A DNA stretch of 64,000 nucleotides from NCBI RefSeq assembly GCF_002845275.2, contig NZ_CP088149.1, forward strand, positions 2,414,501 through 2,478,500, written 5' to 3'. Below are positions 25,195 through 34,451 of this stretch, piece by piece (positions within the stretch are counted from its first letter, which is position 1; each line of letters opens with the position of its first letter). Position numbers and translations under genes: made by a program. The notes beneath the pieces were generated by a model. That model searched no databases and was not told the DNA's origin. It worked only from the letters and a program-made list of their open reading frames with translations. The stretch is from Pseudomonas sp. S06B 330 (GTDB lineage Bacteria > Pseudomonadota > Gammaproteobacteria > Pseudomonadales > Pseudomonadaceae).

Positions 25195-25265
25195 GCCAGG
25201 GATCCAATGCAAGGGCCGCTCATCATAACCCGACTATAGGGGCTGGTCAGTGCGCGCCGAAAAGA

Positions 25266-25277
25266 GTACAAATGTAC
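25266..25277 (+). promoter_or_regulatory. LexA2 operator
   Basis: GTACAAATGTAC, a GTAC-N4-GTAC dyad whose last base is only 3 bp before the lexA2 start. It matches the distinctive second-LexA site reported for Pseudomonas putida (GTAC-N4-GTGC) and differs from the classical CTG-N10-CAG box. It should autoregulate the lexA2-imuA-imuB-dnaE2 operon. Confidence 0.75.
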
Positions 25278-25280
25278 TCC

Positions 25281-25892
25281 ATGAACAGATTATCGCCCAA
25301 ACGCAGCGCCATTCTCACGTTTATCCGTGAGCGTATAGCCGAGCATGGCCAGGCGCCGAGCCTGGCCGACATCGCTACCGCCTTTGGCTTTGCCTCGCGC
25401 AGCGTGGCGCGCAAGCATGTCCAGGCCCTGACCGAGGCCGGCTTCATCGAGGTCACGCCCAATCAGGCGCGGGGCATTCGTCTGGCCGGTGCCTTGCGCC
25501 GCCCCGAGGTTCTGGAAATCCCGGTGCTGGGCCAGGTGGCCGCGGGTCGGCCCATTGGCCCCGACGTCGACATCCACGAGCAGCTCATGCTCGACGCCCA
25601 GTTGTTCAGCCGCGCGCCTGACTACCTGCTCAAGGTGCGCGGCGACTCGATGATCGACGACGGCATCCTCGACGGCGACCTGGTCGGCATCAAGCAACAG
25701 GCGCAAGCCCGTGACGGGCAGATCATCGTCGCTCGCCTTGATGGCGAGGTGACCATCAAGCGTTTCGAATGCATCAGCGCCCAGCAGTACCGGCTGCTGC
25801 CACGCAACCCGGCTTATGCCCCGATCGAGGTCGGCCCTGGGCACGACTTCTTCATTGAAGGCGTATTCTGCGGCCTGGTGAGGCGCGGCTGA
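25281..25892 (+). CDS. lexA2: LexA2 SOS repressor
   Basis: 203 aa. The winged-helix domain is MNRLSPKRSAILTFIRERIA with TAFGFASRSVARKHVQAL as the recognition region. The autocleavage site is Ala88-Gly89 in QVAAGRP. The catalytic dyad is Ser123 (RGDSMID) and Lys160 (VTIKRF). ATG 25272 is also in frame but lies inside the operator, so 25281 is preferred; no good Shine-Dalgarno exists for either. It heads the mutagenesis cassette and overlaps imuA by one base. Confidence 0.9.
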   Translation: MNRLSPKRSAILTFIRERIAEHGQAPSLADIATAFGFASRSVARKHVQALTEAGFIEVTPNQARGIRLAGALRRPEVLEIPVLGQVAAGRPIGPDVDIHEQLMLDAQLFSRAPDYLLKVRGDSMIDDGILDGDLVGIKQQAQARDGQIIVARLDGEVTIKRFECISAQQYRLLPRNPAYAPIEVGPGHDFFIEGVFCGLVRRG

Positions 25893-26509
25893 TGGGCGCG
25901 GTAGTCAGCCTCGATGGGCTGCTCGACCAGCAACGGGTCTGGAAGGGCCGCCCGCAGGCCCAGCCTCAGGGCCTGCAGCCTACCGGCCATGCGGCGCTGG
26001 ATTCGGCGCTGCCCGGTGGTGGCTGGCCGCCCGGCGCGCTTACCGAGCTATTGCTGGCCGCCGAGGGCTGTGGCGAGCTGCAACTGCTCTGGCCCAGCCT
26101 GGCGCGCCTGACGGCTAGCGCACAGCGGGTGGTATTGATTGCACCGCCGTTCATTCCCTATGCGCCCGCCTGGCAGGCGGCCGGTGTCGACCTGCAGTGG
26201 CTGACCCTGGTCGAGACAGCTCCGGCCGAGGTGCTCTGGGCCGCCGAACAATGCCTGCGCTCGGGCAGTTGTGGCGCGGTACTGTGTTGGCCGCAGAAGG
26301 CCGATGACCGTGCCTTGCGCCGTTTGCAGGTGGCGGCCGAAAGTGGCCAGAGCCTGGCCTTTGCCTTACGTCCTTTGCAAGCCGCGCTGAACCCTTCACC
26401 GGCGGCGTTGCGCATTGCCATTGATGCCCGTCCGAGCCAGTGGCGGGTGCTCAAATGTCGCGGTGGCCTGGCGCCGGTGCGGCCTATAGCCTGCCCCGGT
26501 CGAGGCTGA
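25892..26509 (+). CDS. imuA: ImuA, RecA-like SOS mutagenesis factor
   Basis: 205 aa. LPGGGWPPGALTELLLAAEG is the degenerate Walker A region of the ImuA/SulA-like family, and QRVVLIAPPFIPYAPAWQAA and CLRSGSCGAVLCWPQKADDR are further family blocks. ImuA works with ImuB and DnaE2 in translesion synthesis at the clamp. The C-terminus (FALRPLQAALNPSPAALRIA) is intact. Confidence 0.9.
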   Translation: MGAVVSLDGLLDQQRVWKGRPQAQPQGLQPTGHAALDSALPGGGWPPGALTELLLAAEGCGELQLLWPSLARLTASAQRVVLIAPPFIPYAPAWQAAGVDLQWLTLVETAPAEVLWAAEQCLRSGSCGAVLCWPQKADDRALRRLQVAAESGQSLAFALRPLQAALNPSPAALRIAIDARPSQWRVLKCRGGLAPVRPIACPGRG

Positions 26510-26515
26510 TGGATC

Positions 26516-27931
26516 ATGCTCTGGGCTTGTATCCTGCTGCCGCAATTGGCACTCGACGCGGTGCTGCGCGGGCGCGCCGACCCCGACTCGCCGCTGGCGC
26601 TGCTCAGCGGCCCGCCTCAGCGCCGCGTGCTGCAGGCCGTCAACCCAGCGGCGGCGACCCTCGGTTTGCGCGCCGGGCAGCCGCTGACTACGGCTCAGGC
26701 GTTGGCGGGGCATTTCACCTGCGTTGACCACGACCCGGCGGCTATCGACGCCTTGCAGCAACTGCTCGCCGCCTGGGCTTACCAATTCAGTTCTCAGGTC
26801 AGCCTGCATTACCCACGGGTACTGTTGCTGGAAGTCGAGTCCAGCCTGGGCCTGTTTGGCCCCTGGCCTGCATTCGAAGCACGTTTGCGCGCCGAACTGA
26901 CGGCTCTGGGGTTTCGCCACCGGATTGTCCTGGCGAGCAACCCGGTGGCGGCGCGCATGCTTGCCAACTGCCACGATGGCCTGGCGCTCGAGTGCCCCGA
27001 CCAGACCCGCGCTGCGCTTGAACAGTTGCCCATCGACCGGGTAGGGCTCCCCGCGGAGGCGGCCAGCGCCTTTGCCCGCATGGGCTTGCGGCGCCTCGGT
27101 CAGGTCATGGCGTTGCCGCGTGAGGCCGTGGCCCGGCGTTTTGCCGCAGCGGTGCAGTTGCACTTGGACCGCCTGCTGGGGCTGCGGCCCATGGCCTTGA
27201 CTTTCTACCTGCCGCCGGATCGCTTTGAGGCCCGCCTGGAGCTGAATTTCGATGTCGAGTCGCACCAGGCCTTGCTCTTTCCGCTGCGCCGCCTGATCAA
27301 CGACCTGGCGGCGTTCCTGGCCGGCCGCGACAGTGGCGTGCAGCGTTTTACCCTGCACCTGGAGCACGCCGAAGGGCCTGACACCTGTGTGAACGTGGGG
27401 CTGTTGGCCGCCGAACGTGACCCTGTGATGCTGTTCGAACTGGCCCGTGGACGCCTTGAACCACTGCAACTGGCGGCGCCGGTGCGTAACCTGCGCCTGC
27501 ACGCTGAAGACCTGCCGGCCTTTGTGCCGCAGCATCGCGAACTGTTCGAACCGCGTCCGCAGCAGAACCAGCCTTGGGAGCAATTGCGCGAACGCCTGCG
27601 GGCACGCCTGGGCGACACGGCGGTGCACAGCCTGTCGGCCCAGGCCGATCATCGACCGGAATGCGCCTGGTGTCTGGATAACGCTGCCAGGTCGGCGCCA
27701 CTCACGCCGGCCGCGCTGCGTCCAGGCTGGCTGCTGGCCGAGCCCCAGGCCTTGCCGGGTGTGGGCGTGCAACTGCTTACACGCGCCGAGCGGATTGAGT
27801 CCGGCTGGTGGGACGGTGGCGATGTGCGGCGCGACTATTACCGGGTACAGACCACGACCGGGCTGTACGCCTGGGCCTATCGCAACCTTGGCGAAGACGG
27901 GCCGCTGTGGCTGCAGGGCTGGTTTGCATGA
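26516..27931 (+). CDS. imuB: ImuB, inactive Y-family polymerase adaptor
   Basis: 471 aa. [20 protein letters not shown] opens the Y-family fold where active polymerases carry a catalytic Asp; here the LPQLALD context differs and the acidic pair expected in the SIDE region is VESSLGLFG, so catalysis should be lost, as in known ImuB. The beta-clamp and DnaE2-binding region is C-terminal. The start is 6 bp after imuA, and the stop overlaps dnaE2 (ATGA). It acts as the scaffold of the mutasome. Confidence 0.9.
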   Translation: MLWACILLPQLALDAVLRGRADPDSPLALLSGPPQRRVLQAVNPAAATLGLRAGQPLTTAQALAGHFTCVDHDPAAIDALQQLLAAWAYQFSSQVSLHYPRVLLLEVESSLGLFGPWPAFEARLRAELTALGFRHRIVLASNPVAARMLANCHDGLALECPDQTRAALEQLPIDRVGLPAEAASAFARMGLRRLGQVMALPREAVARRFAAAVQLHLDRLLGLRPMALTFYLPPDRFEARLELNFDVESHQALLFPLRRLINDLAAFLAGRDSGVQRFTLHLEHAEGPDTCVNVGLLAAERDPVMLFELARGRLEPLQLAAPVRNLRLHAEDLPAFVPQHRELFEPRPQQNQPWEQLRERLRARLGDTAVHSLSAQADHRPECAWCLDNAARSAPLTPAALRPGWLLAEPQALPGVGVQLLTRAERIESGWWDGGDVRRDYYRVQTTTGLYAWAYRNLGEDGPLWLQGWFA

Positions 27932-30900
27932 GCACGCCAGCGGCCTACGCCGAACTGCACTGCCTGTCGAACTTCAGTTTCCAGCGCGGTGCCTCCAGCG
28001 CCCAGGAACTGTTCCAGCGCGCCCGTCTGCAGGGCTACCAGGCCCTGGCGATCACTGACGAATGCACCCTGGCCGGGATCGTTCGGGCCTGGCAGGCGGC
28101 GAGGGCGGTGGAACTGCCCTTGATTGTCGGCAGTGAAGTACGCCTGCATGAGGGGCCCAAGTTAGTGCTGCTGGCGGAGAACCTGGTCGGTTACCAACAC
28201 CTTTGCCGGCTCATCACCCTGGGACGGCGACGGGCGCAGAAGGGTAGCTATCAACTGCTACGCGAGGACTTCGACGTGCCGCTGGAGGGTTTGCTGGCCC
28301 TGTGGGTGCCCGACGAAGGTGAGCAGGACCTAGCGGTCGGGCACTGGCTACGCACACGCTTTGCCGAGCGTCTGTGGCTGGCGGTGGGGTTGCACCGCGG
28401 CGCCGACGATGGCGTGCGCCTGCCACAGTTGCTGGCGTTGGCCGCGTCCCTGCACATTCCTGCCGTGGCTACGGGCGATGTGCACATGCATGCCCGTGGG
28501 CGGCGGGCCTTGCAGGACAGCATGACCGCGATCCGTCATCACTGCACGGTGGCCGAAGCCGGCCAACGCCTGTTTGCCAACGGCGAGCGGCACCTGCGAC
28601 CGCTGACGCAACTGACCGAGCTGTACCCGTCGGCCTTGCTTGAGGAGACCCTGCGCATCGCCGCCCGTTGTCGTTTCGACCTGAGCCAGCTGCGCTACCA
28701 GTACCCCCGCGAGCTGGTGCCTGACGGGCAAACGGCCAGCGGCTGGTTGCGTCACCTATGCGAACAGGGGCAGCGCTGGCGTTGGCCGGGGGGGCTCGAA
28801 GACACGGCACGCCAAGCCCTGGAGCACGAACTCGAGCTGATTGCCGAGCTGAACTACGAAAGCTATTTCCTCACTGTTCACGACATCGTCAACTTTGCCC
28901 GTGGTCAGGGAATTCTCTGCCAAGGGCGGGGTTCGGCGGCCAACTCGGTGGTGTGTTATGTGCTGGGCATCACTGAACTGGACCCGATGCACAGCCACTT
29001 GCTGTTCGAGCGTTTCCTCTCCCGTGAGCGCGATGAGCCGCCGGACATTGACGTCGACTTCGAGCACGAGCGGCGTGAAGAGGTGCTGCAGTATGTGTTC
29101 AGCCGCTACGGTCGTCACCGCGCAGCCCTGACGGCGGTTGCCAGTACCTACCATGCCGCCGGCGCGGTGCGTGACATCGCCCGGGTGCTCGGCCTGCCGG
29201 TGGCGCAAATCAACGCCCTGGCCGACTGTTGCGGGCGCTGGAGCGATGGTCTGCCAGCACCGCAGCCACTGCGTGAAGCCGGCTTCGATCCCGACAGCCC
29301 GTTGCTGCGCCGGGTGCTGGCGCTGACCGCTGAGCTGATCGGCTTTCCCCGGCATTTGTCCCAACACCCCGGCGGCTTCGTGATTTCCGAGCAGCCGCTG
29401 GACAGCCTGGTGCCGGTGGAGAACGCCGCCATGGACGGGCGCACGGTGATCCAGTGGGACAAGGACGACCTTGACCTGGTCGGTCTGCTCAAGGTCGATA
29501 TCCTTGCCTTGGGCATGCTCAGCGCCTTGCGCCGCTGTTTCGACCTGCTGTACCGCCACCGCGGCCGTGAGTTGACCCTGGCGACGATCCCCGCCGATTG
29601 TGCGGCGACCTACGAAATGATTGGCCGTGCCGACACGGTCGGGGTGTTTCAGATCGAGTCGCGGGCGCAGATGGCCATGCTGCCACGGCTCAAGCCCAAG
29701 GACTTCTACGACCTGGTGATCGAGGTTGCCATCGTCCGCCCCGGGCCGATCCAGGGCGATATGGTCCACCCGTATTTGCGCCGACGCCAGGGCCTGGAAG
29801 ACGTGAGCTATCCCTCCGAAGCCTTGAAGAAAGTCTTCGAGCGCACTTTGGGGGTGCCCTTGTTTCAGGAACAGGTGATGGAACTGGCGATGGTCGCTGG
29901 CGGCTATTCGGCGGGCGAAGCCGATCAGTTGCGGCGGGCCATGGCCGCCTGGAAGCGTCATGGCGGGCTGGAACCGCACCGCGAACGGCTGATCAGCGGC
30001 ATGCTCGCCAATGGCTACAGCAGCGAATTTGCCGAGCGTATTTTCGAGCAGATCAAGGGTTTTGGCAGTTATGGCTTTCCCGAGTCCCATGCGGCCAGTT
30101 TTGCCTTGCTGACCTACGCCAGTTGCTGGCTCAAGTGCCATGAGCCGGCGATCTATGCCTGCGCGCTGATCAATAGCTGGCCGATGGGTTTTTACAGCCC
30201 TGACCAGATTCTTCAGGATGCCCGTCGGCACCGGATCGAGATCCGTGCGGTGGATGTCTGCCACAGCGACTGGGATTGCAGCCTGGAGCCGGGGGCAGGG
30301 GACGCCTTGGCGATTCGCCTGGGCTTGCGCCAGATTCGCGGTTTTCGCCAGCAGGATGCCCAGCGGATCGAGCAGGCCCGCGCTGAGTATGGTTGGCGTG
30401 ACGTCAGTGATCTTTGCCTGCGGGCGCAACTCGATGCCCGTGCCCGCGAACTACTGGCGGATGCCGGTGCCTTGCGCGCATTGGCCAGCGACCGTTACCG
30501 GGCGCGCTGGAGCGTGGCGGCGGTACAGGCGCAGTTGCCGTTGTTCGCCGGCATCGAGGCGCCGGTGGAGGCACCGGTGAGCTTGCCGCAGCCCTCCGTC
30601 AGCGAGGATATGTTTGCCGATTACGCCAGTGTCGGCACCACCTTGGGCCCGCATCCGCTGACCTTGTTGCGGCGTCGCCTCAACGCCATGGGCTGTCGCA
30701 GTTCTCGAGCCTTGGAAGAGGCCGAGCATGGCGACAAGGTCAGCGTGGCGGGCCTGGTGACCGGGCGTCAGCGCCCGGGAACGGCCAGTGGCGTGACCTT
30801 TGTCACCCTTGAAGATGAGTTTGGCAATGTCAACGTCGTGGTCTGGCGTGACTTGGCCGAGCGGCAGCGGCGAGTGCTGGTGGGCTCACAGTTGATGCGC

Positions 30901-31014
30901 GTGAGTGGGCGGCTGGAGTGCGAGAGCGGAGTGCGCCACCTGATTGCCCAGCGGCTGGAAGACCTCAGTGCTCTGTTACAGGGGCTGGATGTGCGCAGTC
31001 GGGATTTTCGTTGA
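27928..31014 (+). CDS. dnaE2: Error-prone DNA polymerase III alpha subunit DnaE2
   Basis: 1028 aa. PHP domain at the N-terminus ([20 protein letters not shown]) and an OB-fold domain near 930-1010 ([14 protein letters not shown]). C-family polymerase motifs: [30 protein letters not shown] with catalytic Asp at about 373-377, and later [18 protein letters not shown]. It lacks the clamp-binding C-terminus typical of DnaE1. It is the final gene of the lexA2 operon and performs damage-induced mutagenic synthesis. Confidence 0.95.
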   Translation: MSTPAAYAELHCLSNFSFQRGASSAQELFQRARLQGYQALAITDECTLAGIVRAWQAARAVELPLIVGSEVRLHEGPKLVLLAENLVGYQHLCRLITLGRRRAQKGSYQLLREDFDVPLEGLLALWVPDEGEQDLAVGHWLRTRFAERLWLAVGLHRGADDGVRLPQLLALAASLHIPAVATGDVHMHARGRRALQDSMTAIRHHCTVAEAGQRLFANGERHLRPLTQLTELYPSALLEETLRIAARCRFDLSQLRYQYPRELVPDGQTASGWLRHLCEQGQRWRWPGGLEDTARQALEHELELIAELNYESYFLTVHDIVNFARGQGILCQGRGSAANSVVCYVLGITELDPMHSHLLFERFLSRERDEPPDIDVDFEHERREEVLQYVFSRYGRHRAALTAVASTYHAAGAVRDIARVLGLPVAQINALADCCGRWSDGLPAPQPLREAGFDPDSPLLRRVLALTAELIGFPRHLSQHPGGFVISEQPLDSLVPVENAAMDGRTVIQWDKDDLDLVGLLKVDILALGMLSALRRCFDLLYRHRGRELTLATIPADCAATYEMIGRADTVGVFQIESRAQMAMLPRLKPKDFYDLVIEVAIVRPGPIQGDMVHPYLRRRQGLEDVSYPSEALKKVFERTLGVPLFQEQVMELAMVAGGYSAGEADQLRRAMAAWKRHGGLEPHRERLISGMLANGYSSEFAERIFEQIKGFGSYGFPESHAASFALLTYASCWLKCHEPAIYACALINSWPMGFYSPDQILQDARRHRIEIRAVDVCHSDWDCSLEPGAGDALAIRLGLRQIRGFRQQDAQRIEQARAEYGWRDVSDLCLRAQLDARARELLADAGALRALASDRYRARWSVAAVQAQLPLFAGIEAPVEAPVSLPQPSVSEDMFADYASVGTTLGPHPLTLLRRRLNAMGCRSSRALEEAEHGDKVSVAGLVTGRQRPGTASGVTFVTLEDEFGNVNVVVWRDLAERQRRVLVGSQLMRVSGRLECESGVRHLIAQRLEDLSALLQGLDVRSRDFR

Positions 31015-31064
31015 GTGCAGGGGGCTGCCATGCAGCCCATCGCCGGCAAGGCCGTCTCCTACAT

Positions 31065-31886
31065 TCAAACCATCGCCAAATGCTGCTTGCGCGTTGGCAC
31101 GGCAAAGGCTCGGTCAATAGCGCGCAGGTCTTCACTGCTGAGGGTCAGGCTGGCCGCCGCAGCATTCAGGCGCACATGCTCAGGTTCCACCGCTTTAGGA
31201 ATGGCGATCACATCGTCATGACGCGTCACCCAGGCCAGGCTCACCTGCGCAGGCGTTGCGCCATGGCGCTCGGCAATCTCGATCAGGGTCGGGTGCTTGA
31301 GCAAACGCCCGGCCTGGGCCAGCGGGCAGTACGCCATGGTCGGCAACTGGCGCTGGTGGCTCCAGGGCAGTAGGTCGAACTCGATACCGCGTTGGGCAGG
31401 GTTGTACAGCACCTGGTTGGCGGCGCAGTCGGGGTTGTGCAATTCGCGCAGGTCGTCGACATCAAAATTAGACACCCCCCAGCGGCCGATCTTGCCCGCT
31501 TCGCGCAAGCGCTCAAAGGCCTCGACGGTCTCCTCCAGCGGATACTGGCCGCGCCAGTGCAGCAGGTACAGATCAATAAAATCAGTGCCAAGGCGCTTGA
31601 GGCTACGCTCGCAGGCTGCCGGTATACCGCTGCGGCTGGCATTGTGCGGGTAAACCTTACTGACCACGAAAACCTGCTCGCGGCGCCCGGCGATCGCTTG
31701 GCCGACCACCTCTTCAGCACCGCCTTCAGCGTACATCTCAGCGGTGTCGATCAGTGTCAGGCCCAGTTCGATGCCTTGCTGCAGGGCGGTCACTTCGCGG
31801 CTGCGCTGGCCCGGGTCTTCACCCATGTACCACGTGCCCTGACCGATGGCCGGAACGTTTTTGTCGGCAAGCTTCACTGTACGCAT
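31065..31886 (-). CDS. Aldo/keto reductase
   Basis: 273 aa. The catalytic tetrad is visible: Asp and Tyr in DTAEMYAEGG, Lys in VVSKVYP, His in LLHWRG. The NADPH site includes IPKAVEPEHVRLNAAAA. It overlaps the LysR gene upstream by 13 bp on the same strand, so it is likely co-transcribed with it. Substrate is unknown; it is distinct from the DkgB copy at 38314. Confidence 0.85.
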   Translation of the reverse strand: MRTVKLADKNVPAIGQGTWYMGEDPGQRSREVTALQQGIELGLTLIDTAEMYAEGGAEEVVGQAIAGRREQVFVVSKVYPHNASRSGIPAACERSLKRLGTDFIDLYLLHWRGQYPLEETVEAFERLREAGKIGRWGVSNFDVDDLRELHNPDCAANQVLYNPAQRGIEFDLLPWSHQRQLPTMAYCPLAQAGRLLKHPTLIEIAERHGATPAQVSLAWVTRHDDVIAIPKAVEPEHVRLNAAAASLTLSSEDLRAIDRAFAVPTRKQHLAMV

Positions 31887-32779
31887 GACACCTCCTGGTA
31901 GCGGGAATGTTCTTGTAATAAGTCGAGCAGCGCCTGGGCCGCTGCCGACAGTTTATGGTCAGCCAACAGAGAGACGCCAATGCGCCGCTCGATGATCGGA
32001 TCGACCAGCGCCACGCAGCGCGCGCCGAGCTCCTGCATCTGGCCAATGCACAACGCCGGCACCGCACTGACCCCCAGGCCGTTGGCAACCATGCGGCCGA
32101 TGGTCGATAGCTGATGACTTTCGAACGCCACGGCCAGCTTGCCGTGCTCGGCCGCCAAGTGCTGTTCCAGCAACAGGCGCACCGCCGAGGGCCGCTGCAA
32201 GGCAATAAAATCTTCGGCGAGCAACTCGTGCCAGCTGACTTCGGCTTGCTGGGCCAAAGGGGAATCGGTTGGCACCACGGCCACAAAGCGATCCAGGTAC
32301 AGCGGCTTGAACAGCATCGGTGCGCTGGCCTCAGGCTCAATGCCGATGCCCAGTTCGACGCGGCGATGGCGCACCAGCTCCAGCACCTGCTCGTTGATCA
32401 CGTCATGCACGGTGACGTTGACCCGCGGGTAGCGCTGGCGGAACACCTTGAGCACTGCCGGTAACAGATTACCGGCATAGGCCGGCATGGCGGCAATCGA
32501 TACCCGTCCCAGTTGCAGGGTAAAGCGCTGGCGCAGCAGTTCTTCGGTGTTGTCCCAGTCGGCCAGCAGTTGCCGGGCCAAGGGCAGTAGCACCTCGCCC
32601 TCGGGGGTCAGGCTGACGCTGCGTGTGGTGCGGCTGAGCAGGGCGCCGCCAAGGTTGTCTTCCAACGCCTTGATGGTCAGGCTCAGGGCCGGTTGCGACA
32701 GGTGCAGGTGCTCGCCGGCCTGGGCGAAGCTCTGGTATTTGGCAACGGTGACAAAGGCGCGCAGCTGCTTGACGTTCAT
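31874..32779 (-). CDS. LysR-type regulator, likely of the divergent scoA-scoB-atoE operon
   Basis: 301 aa. N-terminal HTH MNVKQLRAFVTVAKYQSFAQ...LSQPALSLTIKALED, then a periplasmic-binding-like effector domain (VSIAAMPAYAGNLLPAVLKV). It faces the CoA-transferase operon across 137 bp of AT-rich DNA, the usual LysR arrangement, so control of that operon is inferred. The effector may be a short-chain acid or its CoA ester. Confidence 0.85.
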   Translation of the reverse strand: MNVKQLRAFVTVAKYQSFAQAGEHLHLSQPALSLTIKALEDNLGGALLSRTTRSVSLTPEGEVLLPLARQLLADWDNTEELLRQRFTLQLGRVSIAAMPAYAGNLLPAVLKVFRQRYPRVNVTVHDVINEQVLELVRHRRVELGIGIEPEASAPMLFKPLYLDRFVAVVPTDSPLAQQAEVSWHELLAEDFIALQRPSAVRLLLEQHLAAEHGKLAVAFESHQLSTIGRMVANGLGVSAVPALCIGQMQELGARCVALVDPIIERRIGVSLLADHKLSAAAQALLDLLQEHSRYQEVSCVQ

Positions 32780-32796
32780 CGGCGTGGTCTATTCTT

Positions 32797-32812
32797 TTGA
32801 AAAATTTATCAA
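32797..32812. promoter_or_regulatory. Candidate LysR binding dyad
   Basis: TTGAAAAATTTATCAA, a near-perfect inverted repeat with TTGA/TCAA ends, lies 18 bp from the LysR start and about 105 bp from scoA. LysR sites are AT-rich dyads often built on T-N11-A. The regulator-site pairing is inference. Confidence 0.4.
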
Positions 32813-32916
32813 ACAATCATAAAAACAAAATTAACAAATAAGTCTGTAGAGGTGAAGATGGGCCACACGCTCGCCGACATCCCTGTCGGTTCAACAACTA
32901 CAAAAGGCGGATCAGC

Positions 32917-33615
32917 ATGGCCGGACTGGACAAGCGCGTAGCAACCTATGAACAGGCTCTTGAAGGCCTGACCGACAACATGACGGTTTTGGCGGGTGGA
33001 TTCGGCCTGTGCGGCATCCCGGAAAACCTCATCAACGAGATCAAGCGCCGTGGCGTCAAGGGCCTGACCGTGGTCTCGAACAACTGCGGCGTCGACGGCT
33101 TTGGCCTGGGTGTGCTGCTCGAAGATCACCAGATTCGCAAAATGGTCGCCTCCTATGTCGGTGAGAACGCCGAATTCGAGCGCCAGCTGCTCAGCGGCGA
33201 ACTGGAAGTTGAACTCACCCCGCAAGGCACCCTGGCCGAGAAAATGCGCGCTGGCGGCGCCGGCATCCCGGCGTTCTTCACCGCTACCGGCTACGGCACC
33301 CCGGTGGCCGAGGGCAAGGAAGTGCGCGAGTTCAACGGTCGCAAGTACATCCTGGAAGAAGCCATCACCGGCGACTTCGCCATCGTCAAGGGCTGGAAGG
33401 CCGACCACTACGGCAACGTGGTGTACCGCAACACCGCGCAGAACTTCAACCCGCTGGCCGCGACCGCCGGCAAGATCACCGTGGTCGAGGTCGAAGAGAT
33501 CGTCGAGCCAGGTGTCTTGCTGCCTACCGAGATCCATACCCCGGGTATCTATGTCGACCGGGTGATTGTCGGCACCTTCGAGAAGCGTATTGAAAAACGC
33601 ACCCTCAAAGCCTGA
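32917..33615 (+). CDS. scoA: 3-oxoacid (acetoacetate) CoA-transferase subunit A
   Basis: 232 aa. [20 protein letters not shown] is the glycine-rich CoA-binding motif of the alpha subunit; [19 protein letters not shown] and [19 protein letters not shown] follow the SCOT pattern. With subunit B it exchanges CoA between succinyl-CoA or acetyl-CoA and acetoacetate. An AAAAGGCGG site lies before the ATG. An alternative name is atoD. Confidence 0.9.
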   Translation: MAGLDKRVATYEQALEGLTDNMTVLAGGFGLCGIPENLINEIKRRGVKGLTVVSNNCGVDGFGLGVLLEDHQIRKMVASYVGENAEFERQLLSGELEVELTPQGTLAEKMRAGGAGIPAFFTATGYGTPVAEGKEVREFNGRKYILEEAITGDFAIVKGWKADHYGNVVYRNTAQNFNPLAATAGKITVVEVEEIVEPGVLLPTEIHTPGIYVDRVIVGTFEKRIEKRTLKA

Positions 33616-33651
33616 ACCGTCCCCGAACAGAACAACAAAGAGATCCTGACC

Positions 33652-34308
33652 ATGGCACTTACCCGCGAACAAATGGCCCAGCGCGTCGCCCGCGAACTCA
33701 AGGACGGCTACTACGTCAACCTCGGCATCGGCATTCCGACCCTGGTGGCCAACTACGTTCCCGCCGATATGGACGTGATGCTGCAATCGGAAAACGGCCT
33801 GCTCGGCATGGGTGAATTCCCTACCGAAGCGCAGCTGGATGCCGACATGATCAACGCCGGCAAACAAACCGTGACTGCTCGCACCGGCGCGTCGATTTTC
33901 AACTCCGCCGAATCCTTTGCAATGATCCGCGGCGGGCATGTCGACCTCACGGTGCTCGGGGCCTTCGAGGTTGACGTGGAAGGCAATATCGCCTCCTGGA
34001 TGATCCCCGGCAAGCTGGTCAAAGGCATGGGCGGGGCGATGGACCTGGTAGCCGGTGCCGACAACATCATCGTCACCATGACCCACGCCTCCAAGGACGG
34101 TGAGTCCAAGCTGCTGTCACGCTGCAGCCTGCCACTGACCGGCGCCGGGTGCATCAGCAAGGTGCTGACCGACCTGGCGTACCTTGAGATCGAGAACGGC
34201 GCCTTCATCCTGCGCGAGACGGCGCCAGGGGTGACGGTGGAAGAGATCATCGAGAAAACCGCCGGCAAACTGATCGTCCCGGACGATGTGAAGGAAATGA
34301 CCTTCTGA
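33652..34308 (+). CDS. scoB: 3-oxoacid (acetoacetate) CoA-transferase subunit B
   Basis: 218 aa. The catalytic Glu47 is in QSENGLLGMG, where the CoA thioester intermediate forms. NLGIGIPTLVANYVPADMDV and the later GASIFNSAESFAMIRGGHVD are conserved beta-subunit blocks. It begins 36 bp after subunit A and is followed by a large REP-type hairpin before the transporter gene. Confidence 0.9.
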   Translation: MALTREQMAQRVARELKDGYYVNLGIGIPTLVANYVPADMDVMLQSENGLLGMGEFPTEAQLDADMINAGKQTVTARTGASIFNSAESFAMIRGGHVDLTVLGAFEVDVEGNIASWMIPGKLVKGMGGAMDLVAGADNIIVTMTHASKDGESKLLSRCSLPLTGAGCISKVLTDLAYLEIENGAFILRETAPGVTVEEIIEKTAGKLIVPDDVKEMTF

Positions 34309-34338
34309 TCTGATTGTTACAGTGCTTGAGCAGGCTTT

Positions 34339-34407
34339 ATCGCCGGCCAGGCCGACGTCTACAGAAGAACCACGCATTCCTCTGTAGGCGTCGGCCTGGC
34401 CGGCGAT
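34339..34407. repeat. REP-type palindrome, 27-bp arms
   Basis: Arms 34339-34365 and 34381-34407 pair with a single mismatch and carry the ATCGCCGGCCAGGCCGACG core. It lies between scoB and the transporter gene, where it may attenuate or protect the upstream mRNA. Confidence 0.75.
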
Positions 34408-34451
34408 AGGGCCTGTTGTCGTTCCAAAAAAACCAATAAAAGGAAAACCCC

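Noticed and set aside
26396..27772. 458-codon minus-strand frame opposite imuB
   Set aside because: Shadow of imuB; Gln/Arg/His-rich composition typical of antisense frames in high-GC coding DNA.
28756..30429. 557-codon minus-strand frame opposite dnaE2
   Set aside because: Shadow of the polymerase gene, with antisense composition and no start signal.
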